From: Branchiostoma floridae
Taxonomy: Eukaryota; Chordata; Leptocardii; Amphioxiformes; Branchiostomatidae
DNA: 34,444 bases
Reading direction: 5' to 3'
Assembly (NCBI RefSeq): GCF_000003815.2
Contig: NC_049984.1
Coordinates: forward strand, 18,052,565-18,087,008
The stretch's first letter is position 1; every line of letters begins with the position of its first letter. This document shows, piece by piece, positions 1 to 10,018 of this stretch. Made by a program: the position numbers and the translations under genes. The notes beneath the pieces are model-generated. The model made no database searches and was not told where the DNA came from. It saw nothing but the letters and a program-made list of their open reading frames with translations.

Positions 1-1240
1 ATCCTTCTGGAGATATTCTTGAGCATATGGACTCTGTTTAGGCGCAACCGCTAGCTGGTGTTTTTGAAACACCGCCTGTCACGGTAACGGGTAGGGTGAT
101 GACTTAATAACGCGATTGTAGCCTAGGGTTCAAGTTCCGGCCTGGCACACTTGGTATGGTTGGAAAGGTCGCTTAGCAAGGAATAGAGAGGTGAAAACCG
201 CAAAATTGTCGGATGATTCCTTCTGGAGATATTCTTGAGCATATGGACTCTGTTTAGGCGCAACCGCTAGCTGGTGTTTTTGAAACACCGCCTGTCACGG
301 CAACGGGTAGGGTGATGACTTAATAACGCGATTGTAGCCTAGGGTTCAAGTTCCGGCCTGGCACACTTGGTATGGTTGGAAAGGTCGCTTAGCAAGGAAT
401 AGAAAGGTGAAAACCGCAAAATTGTCGGATGATTCCTTCTGGAGATATTCTTGAGCATATGGACTCTGTTTAGGCGCAACCGCTAGCTCGTGTTTTTGAA
501 CACCGCCTGTCACGGTAACGGGTAGGGTGATGACTTAATAACGCGATTGTAGCCTAGGGTTCAAGTTCCGGCCTGGCACACTTGGTATGGTTGGAAAGGT
601 CGCTTAGCAAGGAATAGAAAGGTGAAAACCGCAAAATTGTCGGATGATTCCTTCTGGAGATATTCTTGAGCATATGGACTCTCTTTAGGCGCAACCGCTA
701 GCTCGTGTTTTTGAAACACCGCCTGTCACGGTAACGGGTAGGGTGATGACTTAATAACGCGATTGTAGCCTAGGGTTCAAGTTCCGGCCTGGCACACTTG
801 GTATGGTTGGAAAGGTCGCTTAGCAAGGAATAGAAAGGTGAAAACCGCAAAATTGTCGGATGATTCATTCTGGAGATGTTCTTGAGCATATGGACTCTCT
901 TTAGGCGCAACCGCTAGCTCGTGTTTTTGAAACACCGCCTGTCACGGTAACGGGTAGGGTGATGACTTAATAACGCGATTGTAGCCTAGGGTTCAAGTTC
1001 CGGCCTGGCACACATGGTATGGTTGGAAAGGTCGCTTAGCAAGGAATAGAAAGGTGAAAACCGCAAAATTGTCGGATGATTTTCTCTGGAGATATTTTTA
1101 AGCATATGGACTCTGTTTAGGCGCAACCGCTAACTCGTTTTTTTGAAACACCGCCTGTCACGGCAACGGGTAGGGTGATGACTTAATAACGCGAGTGTAG
1201 CCTAGGGTTCAAGTTCCGGCCTGGCACACTTGGTATGGTT
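1..1240. repeat. 216-bp satellite array, near-identical copies
   Basis: The phrase cttctggagatattcttgagcata recurs with unit starts near 3, 219, 435, 650, 866 and 1082, so the spacing is 216, 216, 215, 216 and 216 bp. Copies differ by only a few single-base changes and one 1-bp deletion (gaacaccg for gaaacaccg near 500). The array is already under way at base 1, so it continues beyond the window. Each unit carries gggttcaagttccggcctgg, which loosely resembles a pol III B box but has one extra base. No protein-coding frame is shared by the copies. Confidence 0.97.
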
Positions 1241-2100
1241 GGAAAGGTCTCTTTGTTCGCTATTGAAAGAAGCGATTGTAACTTGGGGTTCAAGTTCCGG
1301 CCTGGCAATCATTGGATATCATTGGGAAGGTCCCTTACTAAGCGATTGAAAGATGAAAACCCCAGTCCAATCGGATGCTTCCTTCTGGAGATATTCTTGA
1401 GTGTACGTGCTCTATTTAGGCGCAACTGCTAGCTTCGCTACCTTTTTGAAACACCGCCTGTCACAACACCTGTTAGGGTGATGACTTAAGACTGCGATTG
1501 TAAGTTAGGTTTCAAGTTCGGGTCGGGCATAGTTTATAGCATTAGAAAGGTCTGTTTGTTCGCAATTGAAAGATGCAAATCACAGTCCAATCGGATGCTT
1601 CCTTCTGTAAAAATATATTCCTGATCGATTGGACTCTAGTCGTGACCTAACCGCTAGCCTTAGCCGTAAGCCAGGGGTGGGATGATACCTTAATAACGCG
1701 ATTCCAAGTTAGGGTTCAAGTTCCCGTAGGGCAAACTTTATATCATTAGAAAGGTCTCTTTGTGCGCTATTGAAAGATGTATATACAGTCCAATCGAATA
1801 CTTCCTTGTCGAGAGATTCCTGATCGTTTTACTCTAGTCGTTGCCTAACCGCTAGCCGTAAGCCGTAAGCCAGGAGTGGGTAAGGGTAAGCCATAAGAAC
1901 TGTCTCTTTGTGTGCTTCTTTATTGAAAGATGCAAACCGCTTTTGAATCGGATGCTTCCTTCTGGAGATATTTCTGATCGTTTGTACTCTAGTCGTCGCA
2001 TAACCGCTAGCGCGCTAGCCTTAGCCGTAAGCCAGGGTTGGGGTGATACTTTAATGTTGCGATTCAAACTTAGGATTCAAATTCCGGCCTGGCAAACCTG
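1241..2100. repeat. degenerate flank of the 216-bp satellite
   Basis: The same unit continues but is progressively diverged. Landmark cttccttctgg-like sites lie near 1379, 1598, 1800 and 1950, and the gggttcaagtt and accgctagc landmarks are also recognisable. The first degenerate unit is about 83 bp too long because a partial copy of the caagttccggcctgg segment is inserted at about 1241-1323. Later units are shortened. Similarity falls away near 2100. Confidence 0.85.
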
Positions 2101-3023
2101 TGGATTGACATGCCTGGCGCTTACTTTCCTTGGAGAGTTGTCTGAGGGAGAAAAAAACAGGCGGCTCGCAAAAACAACATTTCATTGCGCGCTATTAAAC
2201 TTAAAATTAAACTGATGTATTCTAGCCTTGTTTCAAAGCAGACAGTCCTTGTTGTACTTATGTTGAAGACTAAATCTCCAATCTTAAAATGTTCGATAAC
2301 GTAAGGGAAAGAATTTCAAGTCAAAATCCAATCCTCTAGCAACATCCGTTTTCTGCCACACAGCCTGGCCTTCAGTTACGTGGTGACCTCTTATGACCTC
2401 CTTTGTTTGGCAAAACTCCCAGTATAGTATCGTTGTTCGCAACACCAACCACGTGGGTCGTTTCCTTCTGCTCTTAATGTTTATCTGGTACAGACACTAA
2501 GAAATTCAAAGAAGCATATAGATATCAGTTTATGTTGCTTGTATATGTATTGACAATACGCTTTTAAGTGCATACTCTCATACCATTCCAAAGTAGAGGA
2601 AGGCTCTGGAACTCGATATGGCGAAACGCGAGACGCGAATATCACCATACAGAGAAAAATTTAGCCATCTTGTTTTTTCCGCCCTATCTAGCTATTATTG
2701 CAGTCTGCAGAGGATGTCATCCATAAAATTGCTGTGGCCTTGCGATTGTCAACATAGAGGACGTTGTCGGGCTTTGGAATCATTAACGTACAAGACAAAT
2801 CGAAACAATTTACAAATCATGGACGCAGGGGTGATCAAAGTAAGGATAGAAAATGTAATGATCGCACTATTTTGGATTTTGGTAACCGTACACATTCATA
2901 TAAGACTTTATATCTATGCTTCGAAATCTGAGTTATGCTTATTATTGCTGGGTGAGGCCGAGAACTTATTGATCACCCCTCGTACATTCTATCTACCAGA
3001 TGGCACCTAGGAAGTTTCGCCGA
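2101..3023. other. no supported gene
   Basis: AT-rich unique sequence between the satellite and the tRNA gene. A 130-codon plus-strand frame at 2618-3010 has no recognisable domain, no splice context and no biased composition, so I treat it as a chance frame. No repeats or RNA genes were seen. Confidence 0.5.
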
Positions 3024-3095
3024 GCGTTGGTGGTGTAATGGTCAGCATTGTTGCCTTCCAAGCAATAGATCCGGGTTCGATTCCCGGCCAACGCA
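3024..3095 (+). tRNA. tRNA-Gly (anticodon TCC)
   Basis: A 72-nt cloverleaf is readable directly. The acceptor strands GCGTTGG and CCAACGC pair perfectly and are followed by discriminator A. The anticodon stem TTGC/GCAA encloses loop CTTCCAA with anticodon TCC at 3057-3059. The T arm CCGGG-TTCGATT-CCCGG is perfect. The A box TGGTGTAATGG (3031-3041) fits TRGYNNARNNG and the B box GGTTCGATTCC (3074-3084) is canonical. There is no intron. The sequence agrees with the conserved animal tRNA-Gly-TCC pattern, so it should decode GGA and probably GGG. A T-run follows within 10 bp. It looks functional rather than a SINE-derived fossil. Confidence 0.96.
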
Positions 3096-3102
3096 GCGTC
3101 AC

Positions 3103-3107
3103 TTTTT
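3103..3107 (+). terminator. RNA polymerase III terminator
   Basis: A run of five T residues begins 8 bp after the tRNA discriminator base. This is the usual pol III stop signal and supports an active tRNA gene. Confidence 0.85.
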
Positions 3108-3276
3108 GTAACTCTCAAATGGTCACAAAAGTATGAAAAGGGTGCGTCAATTGCATAAACAACCCATGTTTGTGATTTTTTAATTAGGCCACAGCAAGTA
3201 AATTCTATGGATGACATCCATATACGCCTTTATTTTCTCCTGATTTCGTAAAAATGAAGTTTTGCTAAGCCATAAG

Positions 3277-3368
3277 GCAGTTATTCAAGCAACTGGATAT
3301 GATTTTGGAAACGGTCAAAACCAGCCAAGACCATTTCCAAAACCATATCCAGTTGCTTGAGTAACTGC
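3277..3368. repeat. 40-bp-arm inverted repeat (hairpin)
   Basis: Arms 3277-3316 and 3329-3368 are reverse complements at 37 of 40 positions, separated by 12 bp (aaaaccagccaa). The arm core reads caagcaactggatatg on one side and catatccagttgcttg on the other. No target-site duplication or transposase is seen beside it. It could be a small foldback element or two opposed copies of a dispersed repeat. Confidence 0.93.
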
Positions 3369-4150
3369 TTGTTTTTAAATCTTAGCGCTTCTTCAGTCTA
3401 CAAACAGTATATATGAGTCTAAGCTGAGCAAGGAAATAAGGGGGCACCGAATTCATTTTTTTCTTAACCCAAAATCAAGATGCAACCAGGGAAAACATCG
3501 CACTAAAACTGAAAAGTGTAACAGCATACTGAAGAATACATGACTTTTTCTCCTCCCTGAACATCCAGGAATTGTCAAATGCCGTTGAAAGACCTTATAT
3601 GTATGCACTGTGCAAGGAAAGATGTGTTTACATTTGGGTGTATTGCGGGTGTATTTATTCGGCTCCAGGGACAAATTTGTTTACATGTTTGCGTAAATGG
3701 TGTTCAGCACCAAGCACCACTTGCCTTATGTAAACAAAATATGAAACAGTTCATGCCCATAGGCAATTGCAAGTGCATGGTACACATATTGGACACATAC
3801 ATGTGATAATGAAGAATGATAAACATTGTAAAAGGAGACTACTCGAATACTAACGTTGACTATATCTAAACAGGTTGGTTTTGACTTCTATTTTGGGAGC
3901 GGGGGAGTAAATAGGCCCACATTTTCTAACGTGACAACAATGAATGAATGCCGGTATAACTTCATATACTTAAGTTGTCAGCAAGAAGAAACTACAACAG
4001 TCAACACTACAATCTAACTCGTTCGCAAGGTTTGAAGTTGTCCCCTCCCCTCCTCCTTTCAGTTGGATTGCTCACGGTCTCACATTGCCCTCCAGTGATC
4101 AGAAATCAAAATGCAGATCTTGCGTTCAAACGAGGAAGACAAAACTTGAA
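3369..4150. other. no supported gene
   Basis: AT-rich unique sequence with only short chance frames on both strands. A phrase near 3851 (ctaacgttgactatatct) partly recurs at 4160 (ctaacgctgactctatct), just before the CCAAT cluster. Nothing else stands out. Confidence 0.5.
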
Positions 4151-4154
4151 GTTG

Positions 4155-4327
4155 ATTGGCTAACGCTGACTCTATCTTTAATATGATTGGACAACAATAG
4201 ATGAATTTGATAGACAGGATATAGTATACAAAATATACCGTAGCTGTTAAATTGATAAGCCATCATTGGTTGACGTGGATAGCACCTCCACCAATAAGAA
4301 TGCTTAAGACATTATGAGTTGACCAAT
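4155..4327. promoter_or_regulatory. cluster of five CCAAT/ATTGG boxes
   Basis: ATTGG occurs at 4155-4159, 4186-4190 and 4265-4269, and CCAAT at 4291-4295 and 4323-4327. The spacings are 31, 79, 26 and 32 bp. Several have extended NF-Y-like flanks such as tgattggc and gaccaatcac. Clustered CCAAT boxes about 30 bp apart are typical of NF-Y-bound promoters and of some LTRs. I see no gene start next to them, although a gap opens 200 bp downstream, so the function is unproven. Confidence 0.4.
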
Positions 4328-4365
4328 CACAGATAACAAATCAAATTCTTTCCACTTGGAACAAT

Positions 4366-4429
4366 AATATATTCCCACTCACGTTGCCTCAGTGGAGAGT
4401 TAAGGACTGGGTGAGAAGACCTCGGCACC
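4366..4429. repeat. 64-bp dispersed repeat, copy 1
   Basis: The segment from aatatattcccactcacg to gaagacctcggcacc is identical to 5271-5334. Here it stands alone, preceded by unrelated sequence, whereas the second copy abuts a 108-bp palindromic element. It is probably a fragment of a transposable-element family. Confidence 0.9.
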
Positions 4430-4470
4430 GTGGATATCCGAGATTCCATGCTTACCCTTAAATCAAAACA

Positions 4471-4490
4471 GGGTGGGTGGGTGGGTGGGT
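4471..4490 (+). other. (GGGT)5 G-quadruplex motif
   Basis: Five GGGT units in direct succession make four or more G3 tracts with single-T loops, among the most stable G-quadruplex patterns known. It lies 37 bp before an assembly gap. The polymerase or assembly may have failed here because of this structure. Confidence 0.85.
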
Positions 4491-4527
4491 GCGTGCGCGG
4501 GCTGAAAATTTCTGACAACTTCTTTCC

Positions 4528-4743
4528 NNNNNNNNNNNNNNNNNNNNNNNNNNNNNNNNNNNNNNNNNNNNNNNNNNNNNNNNNNNNNNNNNNNNNNNNN
4601 NNNNNNNNNNNNNNNNNNNNNNNNNNNNNNNNNNNNNNNNNNNNNNNNNNNNNNNNNNNNNNNNNNNNNNNNNNNNNNNNNNNNNNNNNNNNNNNNNNNN
4701 NNNNNNNNNNNNNNNNNNNNNNNNNNNNNNNNNNNNNNNNNNN
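4528..4743. other. assembly gap (216 N)
   Basis: A run of N with no sequence. Frames that appear to cross it are artefacts. The length may be only an estimate. Confidence 1.
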
Positions 4744-5162
4744 ACTTTATTGCACGACAATTGTACATGCTACAAAGTATGGCAACTATTGCGCAAAGTA
4801 CCAAATGACTGATACTAGGTTTTATTCCGACTGCTGTACCACATGAGAAGGAGCAATACACTCTTAGGGGCGCATACATATGATTGTCGGCGATAAAAGA
4901 TACTACCCACTACTTCGGTGATAGTTAAGCATGCCTGAACAGGAAAATATTGCAGATGCTAACCATGATGTAAAACCCCGCCTAGCAATCCTTGACTGTA
5001 TATACCAAACTATACAGTTGGGTATAACTTCGGCGCTTTGGATAATCCACACAGATCGGAGATGTCCCTCTGGTGAAAAGCGGCTACACTGGAAACATAC
5101 AGTGCCTTCGTGACCGTGGATTGTAGACTAGTCTACTCTTGCTAGGCTGTGTCCCTCCCGTC
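4744..5162. other. no supported gene
   Basis: Unique-looking sequence between the gap and the first 108-bp palindromic element. A 60-codon frame (4931-5113) has no recognisable feature. The stretch may belong to the same repeat family as the flanking elements, but no second copy is in the window. Confidence 0.4.
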
Positions 5163-5270
5163 CGGCTCATGATTCACTTGTGAATAGAGGGAGTTATATC
5201 ACATGTCATGAACTCACGCGAGTGGAGATCTCGCGAGAGTTCATTCCATTGTGATATTATTGGGAATCAT
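5163..5270. mobile_element. 108-bp foldback element, copy 1
   Basis: Identical over 108 bp to 9131-9238. The core is an imperfect palindrome: gaactcacgcgag faces ctcgcgagagttc with one mismatch, and the stem extends outwards through tatatcac facing gtgatat. Outermost are atgattc and gaatcat, a 7-bp inverted pair. This is the structure of a small non-autonomous foldback element or MITE. I could not identify a clean target-site duplication: cggctc precedes both copies and the right flanks differ. Confidence 0.75.
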
Positions 5271-5334
5271 AATATATTCCCACTCACGTTGCCTCAGTGG
5301 AGAGTTAAGGACTGGGTGAGAAGACCTCGGCACC
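5271..5334. repeat. 64-bp dispersed repeat, copy 2
   Basis: Identical to 4366-4429, and directly abutting the end of the foldback element at 5270. The two flanks differ beyond the 64 bp. Confidence 0.9.
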
Positions 5335-6529
5335 CGCTTCTCCCGAGTGCCATTATTCCCCTAATTTAAGTTCCTGCCTTTCCCTTTATTTAATCCTCTC
5401 CCAATCCTTATTCTTCTCCATTCCCTTTTCCCAATCCTAATTGTCTTCATTCCCTTCCCCAATCCTTTATATTTACTCCCTCATCTCTGTGCCTTTCCGT
5501 ACAAAACCCTCTACGTATACATTGACCTTAAGCCACCTTGACAACACAGCAGCGTCCCCTACGGTCTGCTGCGCATGCTTGCTGTTCTCAACAAGCTGGG
5601 TGTAAGTCTATCACAGTAACAGTCATTACTCGTCTTTAGGTGTTCCTCAGGAATGCGGATTTATCCCTGAGCGCCTGAGGTCCGGCTCGAGTGGGACCTG
5701 TCCAAATCCGAACTCAGTGGAATGGTCGACGACCAGTCCGATAGAGAACCCTCAAAAGTTACCTTAGACCAACCTCTCCCAGGTTGAAAGTATTCCAACT
5801 CATTTTCTGTCGTGTTGGAAATCAAACATTGATTTCTCTGCATATACAAGAACAATACTCCAGCTGCAGAGAAAGCCATCACCACAATGCTTGCCCAGTG
5901 TCAAACCTGTAAACTGTCGACCTTTACGCACAGTTCTATGTATTTCAGTCTGGACAGGCCCCACTCGCTTCCCGGACCACCAGGCCGAAGCCAGTATGGG
6001 TGGCAACAGCTTAAGGGAGCTGAACACGGTCCACGAGTGAGAACTAGGCCAGCTAAAGGTAGCCAATAAACAGGAACACCGAAAATCCATTGATAGGAAG
6101 GAATGTGACACAAGAAACACGTCATGATCTTTGTCTTTATTCAAAGCTTGCCTAACAAGAAACGCAAAGAACGGTTCAGTTAACGGTAAAAATCACCCTC
6201 CAACATTACCGTGCAGACACTGAAGGCCTTAACGAAAACAGCATGTCGTCCAAGGCCTAACTCTAATTCTGACAAAACAAAGTTCCATTGTTTCCGCCGC
6301 ATAAATTAACCGATGGTTGTTGTGTCCTCCATTCCTTTGACCATTACGTCTGAACTGTCCCACAAAGTAGGTCTTCACTGTACTACGGTCTTGTTACCTG
6401 CCTGGGTTTGTCCACCAACCATGCAACAAACCAAACAAAATCTGAGGTTGTCCAACAACCTGTCGTCCGATCAAATGAAACATCGACTCAAATCAAACAA
6501 AGTTACGATTACCGTCCACCGGCGCCCGT
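5335..6529. other. pyrimidine-rich tract and unique sequence, no supported gene
   Basis: 5340-5480 is strongly C/T-rich on the plus strand, with cccaatcc recurring near 5400, 5430 and 5458. A short plus-strand frame at about 5545-5620 reads SSVPYGLLRMLAVLNKLGV before a gtaagt-like donor. It looks protein-like but is too short to assign. A small inverted pair cctcagg/cctgagg lies at about 5646-5681. The remainder holds only overlapping chance frames on both strands. Confidence 0.4.
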
Positions 6530-7603
6530 TGCCCTACAGCGAAAATCCACTATACATACCGTCTGACCTACCCCGCTGTCCAACAACGAATTCTCGACAT
6601 GATTGTCCAACAATCTCACCACACTGTCCGATGGTGCCGCTGTCCAACAGCGAATACAACATACAACCATGTATTGTACTACACCGTCCGACGGTGTCCG
6701 CTGTCCAACAGCGAATACAATATACAACAATGTACTGTACCACACCGTCCGACGGTGTCCGCTGTCCACCAGCAAATATAACATACAACATTGTACTGTA
6801 CCACACCGTCCAACGGTGCCGCTGTCCTACGGCAAATACAACATACAAGTTAACAACAATGTACCACACCGTCCAACGGTGCCGCTGTCCAACGGCAAAT
6901 AGAACTGTTCGACATACAACAATGTACTGTACCACACCGTCCGACGGTGCCGCTGTCCAACAGCGAATACAACATACAACCATGTACCGTACCACCTGTC
7001 CAACAGCAAATACAATATACAGCAAAGTACTACATCCAACGGTGCCGCTGTCCGACAGCGAATACAACATACAGCCATATACTGTACCACACCGTCCGGC
7101 GGTCACGCTGTCCGATAGCAAATACAATATACAACAATGTACTGTACCCCACCGTCCGACGGTGCCGCTGTCCGACAGCGAATACAATATACAACAATGT
7201 AGTGTACCACACCGTCCGATGGTGCCGCTGTCCGGCAGTGAATACAATATACAACAATGTACTGTACCCCACCGTCCGACGGTGCCGCTGTCCGACAGCG
7301 AATACAATATACAACAATGTAGTGTACCACACCGTCCGACGGTGCCGCTGTCCGACAGCGAATACAATATACAACAATGTACTGAACCACACCGTCCGAC
7401 GGTGCCGCTGTACGACAGCGAATACAATATACAATGTACTATACCACACCGTTCGATGGTGCCGCTGTCCGACAGCAAATACAACATACAACAATTACTG
7501 TGCCACACCGTCCGACGGTGCCGCTGTCCGACAGCAAATACAACATACAACAAATACTGTATTACATCGTCCGACGGTGCCGCTGTCCGACAGCGAATTC
7601 CAA
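6530..7603. repeat. 60-bp minisatellite with paired palindromes
   Basis: About 17 clear units plus two decayed units at the left, most regular from 7100 to 7440 where the period is exactly 60 bp. A typical unit reads caccgtccgacggtg, then ccgctgtccgacagcg, then an A/T-rich spacer aatacaatatacaacaatgtact. The first two parts are each near-perfect palindromes: 7-bp arms caccgtc/gacggtg and 6-bp arms gctgtc/gacagc, each around one base. Because 60 is a multiple of three, frames stay open on both strands (up to 432 codons on plus, 357 on minus). I regard those frames as by-products of the period. Confidence 0.95.
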
Positions 7604-7702
7604 ACAATTAGAACTTTAAATTGATCGACGATCCTCAGTCATACATTGGCAAAACCTAAAGTTACCCCACAAAAATTACGTCCTCGGTACTAAGAAATCA
7701 GA

Positions 7703-8003
7703 CAACTGCGTCCCGCTGAGCAGCCTGAAAGGAGCTGGGGAGGAGAGAACGCCGGGTTAATGCCGAACTGCGACCCATTCCGAACTGCGTCCCGCCGACC
7801 AGTCTGACAGGAGGCAGGGAGGAAAGGACGCCGGGTTAGTGCCGAACTGCGCCCCGCCAGTCAGCCTGACAGGAGCTGGGGAGGAGAGAACGCCGGGTTA
7901 GTGCTGAACTGCGCCCCGCCAGTCAGCCTGACAGGAGCTGGGGAGGAGAGAACGCCGGGTTAGTGCTGAACTGCGCCCCGCCGATCAGCCTGACAGGAGC
8001 TGG
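7703..8003. repeat. 62-bp minisatellite
   Basis: gaactgcg landmarks at 7703, 7765, 7782, 7844, 7906 and 7968 give a 62-bp period, with one 17-bp local duplication between 7765 and 7782. A unit reads gaactgcgccccgccagtca, then gcctgacaggagctgggga, then ggagagaacgccgggttagt. The two central units are virtually identical and the outer ones diverge. The array is GC-richer than its surroundings and unrelated in sequence to the 60-bp array beside it. Confidence 0.95.
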
Positions 8004-8368
8004 TAAACTCGAAGAAGGGCACATCACCTGTTACGTCATCGCGGCAAAAATTATTGAAAGACAGAAACATCACGACGGTTAAAAGACCTCTTACCAGCGT
8101 ACAGGCTGTCCGACAACCTGAAGTGCAAAAGCAAACACTTTCAGAAAGGATATCACAGTCAACTTGGGATCGCTGCTGCAAATTGTTGACCGCTGCCCGA
8201 GTATTGAAGTCTTCGAGCCTGGTCCAACCATTTTCCGGGCTGTTGACTGCTCCACAGATTGCAGAACTGCTGGCCTAGCACAGAAAAACATGGCAAAATT
8301 GTACGGTAAAACAGACAAACAACACTGCCAAAACGAGAGCAGCCCAATCAGGCAACTCTTCCCGAAAC
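8004..8368. other. no supported gene
   Basis: Transition from the 62-bp array. It contains ggctgtccgacaacctg near 8103, reminiscent of the palindromic core of the 60-bp array, and overlapping short frames on both strands with no recognisable domain. Confidence 0.4.
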
Positions 8369-8994
8369 ATGGCGCTTCGACACACACAGAAAACTCTGAC
8401 CACCACTTTGACGACTGCCCAAAGTTTCCAAAAATGGCTTACCCTCACCCACAGCGGTGTCAGTAATAAGTTTAACCACTACTGTCGTCAGGAGAGGAAT
8501 GTCAGGTGCTCCTCCAGGCCCACGGTGATCAGCCCAGTGCTGTTCTGCTCCATTAGCCTCCTTGGGCGGGAAGACAAGGAATACGGCAATCCTGGTGGTG
8601 ATACAGCCGTGTCTGAATACCTAACTCATGTGAGAAAAGAAGGAAATCAAAATGCATCCGAAGCCAAGTTAACCATGCTAAGTTGAATCAACCTCACCTG
8701 CGCACCCGAACACGTGCGATCCACATTCAGATGCAAATTCCTCACAAAAATGACACGAGCATCAGAAAGAACATTTGATGCATTTGAAAACTCGAAGATG
8801 CTCTAAAAGCACAAGCTGCACGCCCTAGAAAGGGTGAGCAAACAAATTGACAGAATAATGGAACAAAATTCAGACAGCAAAACGTCTCTGAGAAACACTG
8901 TCCCGCCAAAGCGCGGGAAAAACAGACCACCAAACAAAATTCCAGAACACGCCATAAGGCGGCAAGGCAATACTGCGTACCTTCTAGGTTAGTG
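8369..8994 (+). pseudogene. possible decayed coding frame, unrecognised
   Basis: One plus-strand frame runs over 626 bp with only two internal stops before its end: TGA at 8684-8686 and a TAA near 8803. Parts look protein-like, for example GREDKEYGNPGGDTAVSEYL before the first stop and LERVSKQIDRIMEQNSDSK after the second, the latter rich in charged and polar residues and possibly helical. I recognise no family. It sits between a minisatellite and the second 108-bp foldback element, so a decayed transposon-derived gene is plausible, but a chance low-stop frame cannot be excluded without a protein search. Confidence 0.25.
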
Positions 8995-9130
8995 ATACTA
9001 ACGCCATGGGAAACTACTCAGTCCTTTGATGCCAGCAAGGTTATACGTTCCCCGAAGTTAAAGATGTCACCGGCTTGCACATGGCTGGTACAGCGCTACA
9101 GGAGCTCTGCTTGGCAACGTCCTGTTCGTG

Positions 9131-9238
9131 CGGCTCATGATTCACTTGTGAATAGAGGGAGTTATATCACATGTCATGAACTCACGCGAGTGGAGATCTC
9201 GCGAGAGTTCATTCCATTGTGATATTATTGGGAATCAT
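9131..9238. mobile_element. 108-bp foldback element, copy 2
   Basis: Identical to 5163-5270 and in the same orientation, 3.97 kb away. The same nested palindrome is present (atgattc to gaatcat outermost, gaactc/gagttc core). The right flank (ggtaataataactc) is unrelated to that of copy 1. Confidence 0.75.
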
Positions 9239-10007
9239 GGTAATAATAACTCTGTCCGCAAGGTGACGCTTCTGAATCAGTGCGCCATTACACTGTTCAG
9301 ATATATTGTTGTCGTTTGAGTTATGACCAGTACTAGTAGATTGTATTGATGACATTTTCACCTTGTCCTCGGTGGAGGGTAAGGCAGTATCTATTGGCCA
9401 AGCAGTATCCATTTGCCATTGTAGGGCCATTTGCCACATACGTTCTGTGCATTAATTTGTACTTTGAATATTAAACAGTTCACTTCAGTTCGGATGTTGT
9501 GGAGCCCCTACGACCACTGAGGTTATGGGCCGTGAGTGAGTGGGTTCAGTTCAATACTACAAAACTAATCGTTTATACCCACAAGTGACTGCACTTAGTT
9601 TGGTGAAGTGATGCGTTACATGCACTACAAACTTTACAATATTGATTAGAAACTGTGAAATGTCCATCGCTATCTTCACGGAAGTATCTTTTAAAGGAGA
9701 GGTTTATTTGCAAGTTTATTTAAATATAACGTTAGGGATCATGATCCATGTCTGGGCTTTAAAAAAATGTTACGAAGATATCTCTGATAAGGTGATAATG
9801 ACCATCATCATTATTTTCATCTTTCGCCTACTTAAACTATATCGAAGAGATTTCTTCATAGCTTTATTGGAGTGAACTTCGATCCTAACTCATAGAGTGA
9901 CATACGCGCCAGAGCTCCACTGCATAGCCTGGTTAAATCTCGCTTGTAGCAGCCCGCCCAACATTCGCAGTTACGGCCCCAGACAGCAGAGTGTGAGATA
10001 CACAGAC
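9239..10007. other. no supported gene
   Basis: AT-rich sequence between the foldback element and the Tc1-like terminus. Short chance frames only. I see no RNA gene or array. Confidence 0.5.
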
Positions 10008-10018
10008 TACAGCTGCAT

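Noticed and set aside
1-2100. CRISPR-like array
   Set aside because: Whole 216-bp units repeat with no unique spacers, in a eukaryotic setting; it is a satellite.
4430-4879. 138-codon frames on both strands at the first gap
   Set aside because: Most of their length is N; the readable parts are unrelated chance frames.
6313-7611. 432-codon plus frame and 357-codon minus frame over the 60-bp minisatellite
   Set aside because: Open on several frames of both strands because the period is 60 bp. The left units are decayed and no flanking exon or domain was found.
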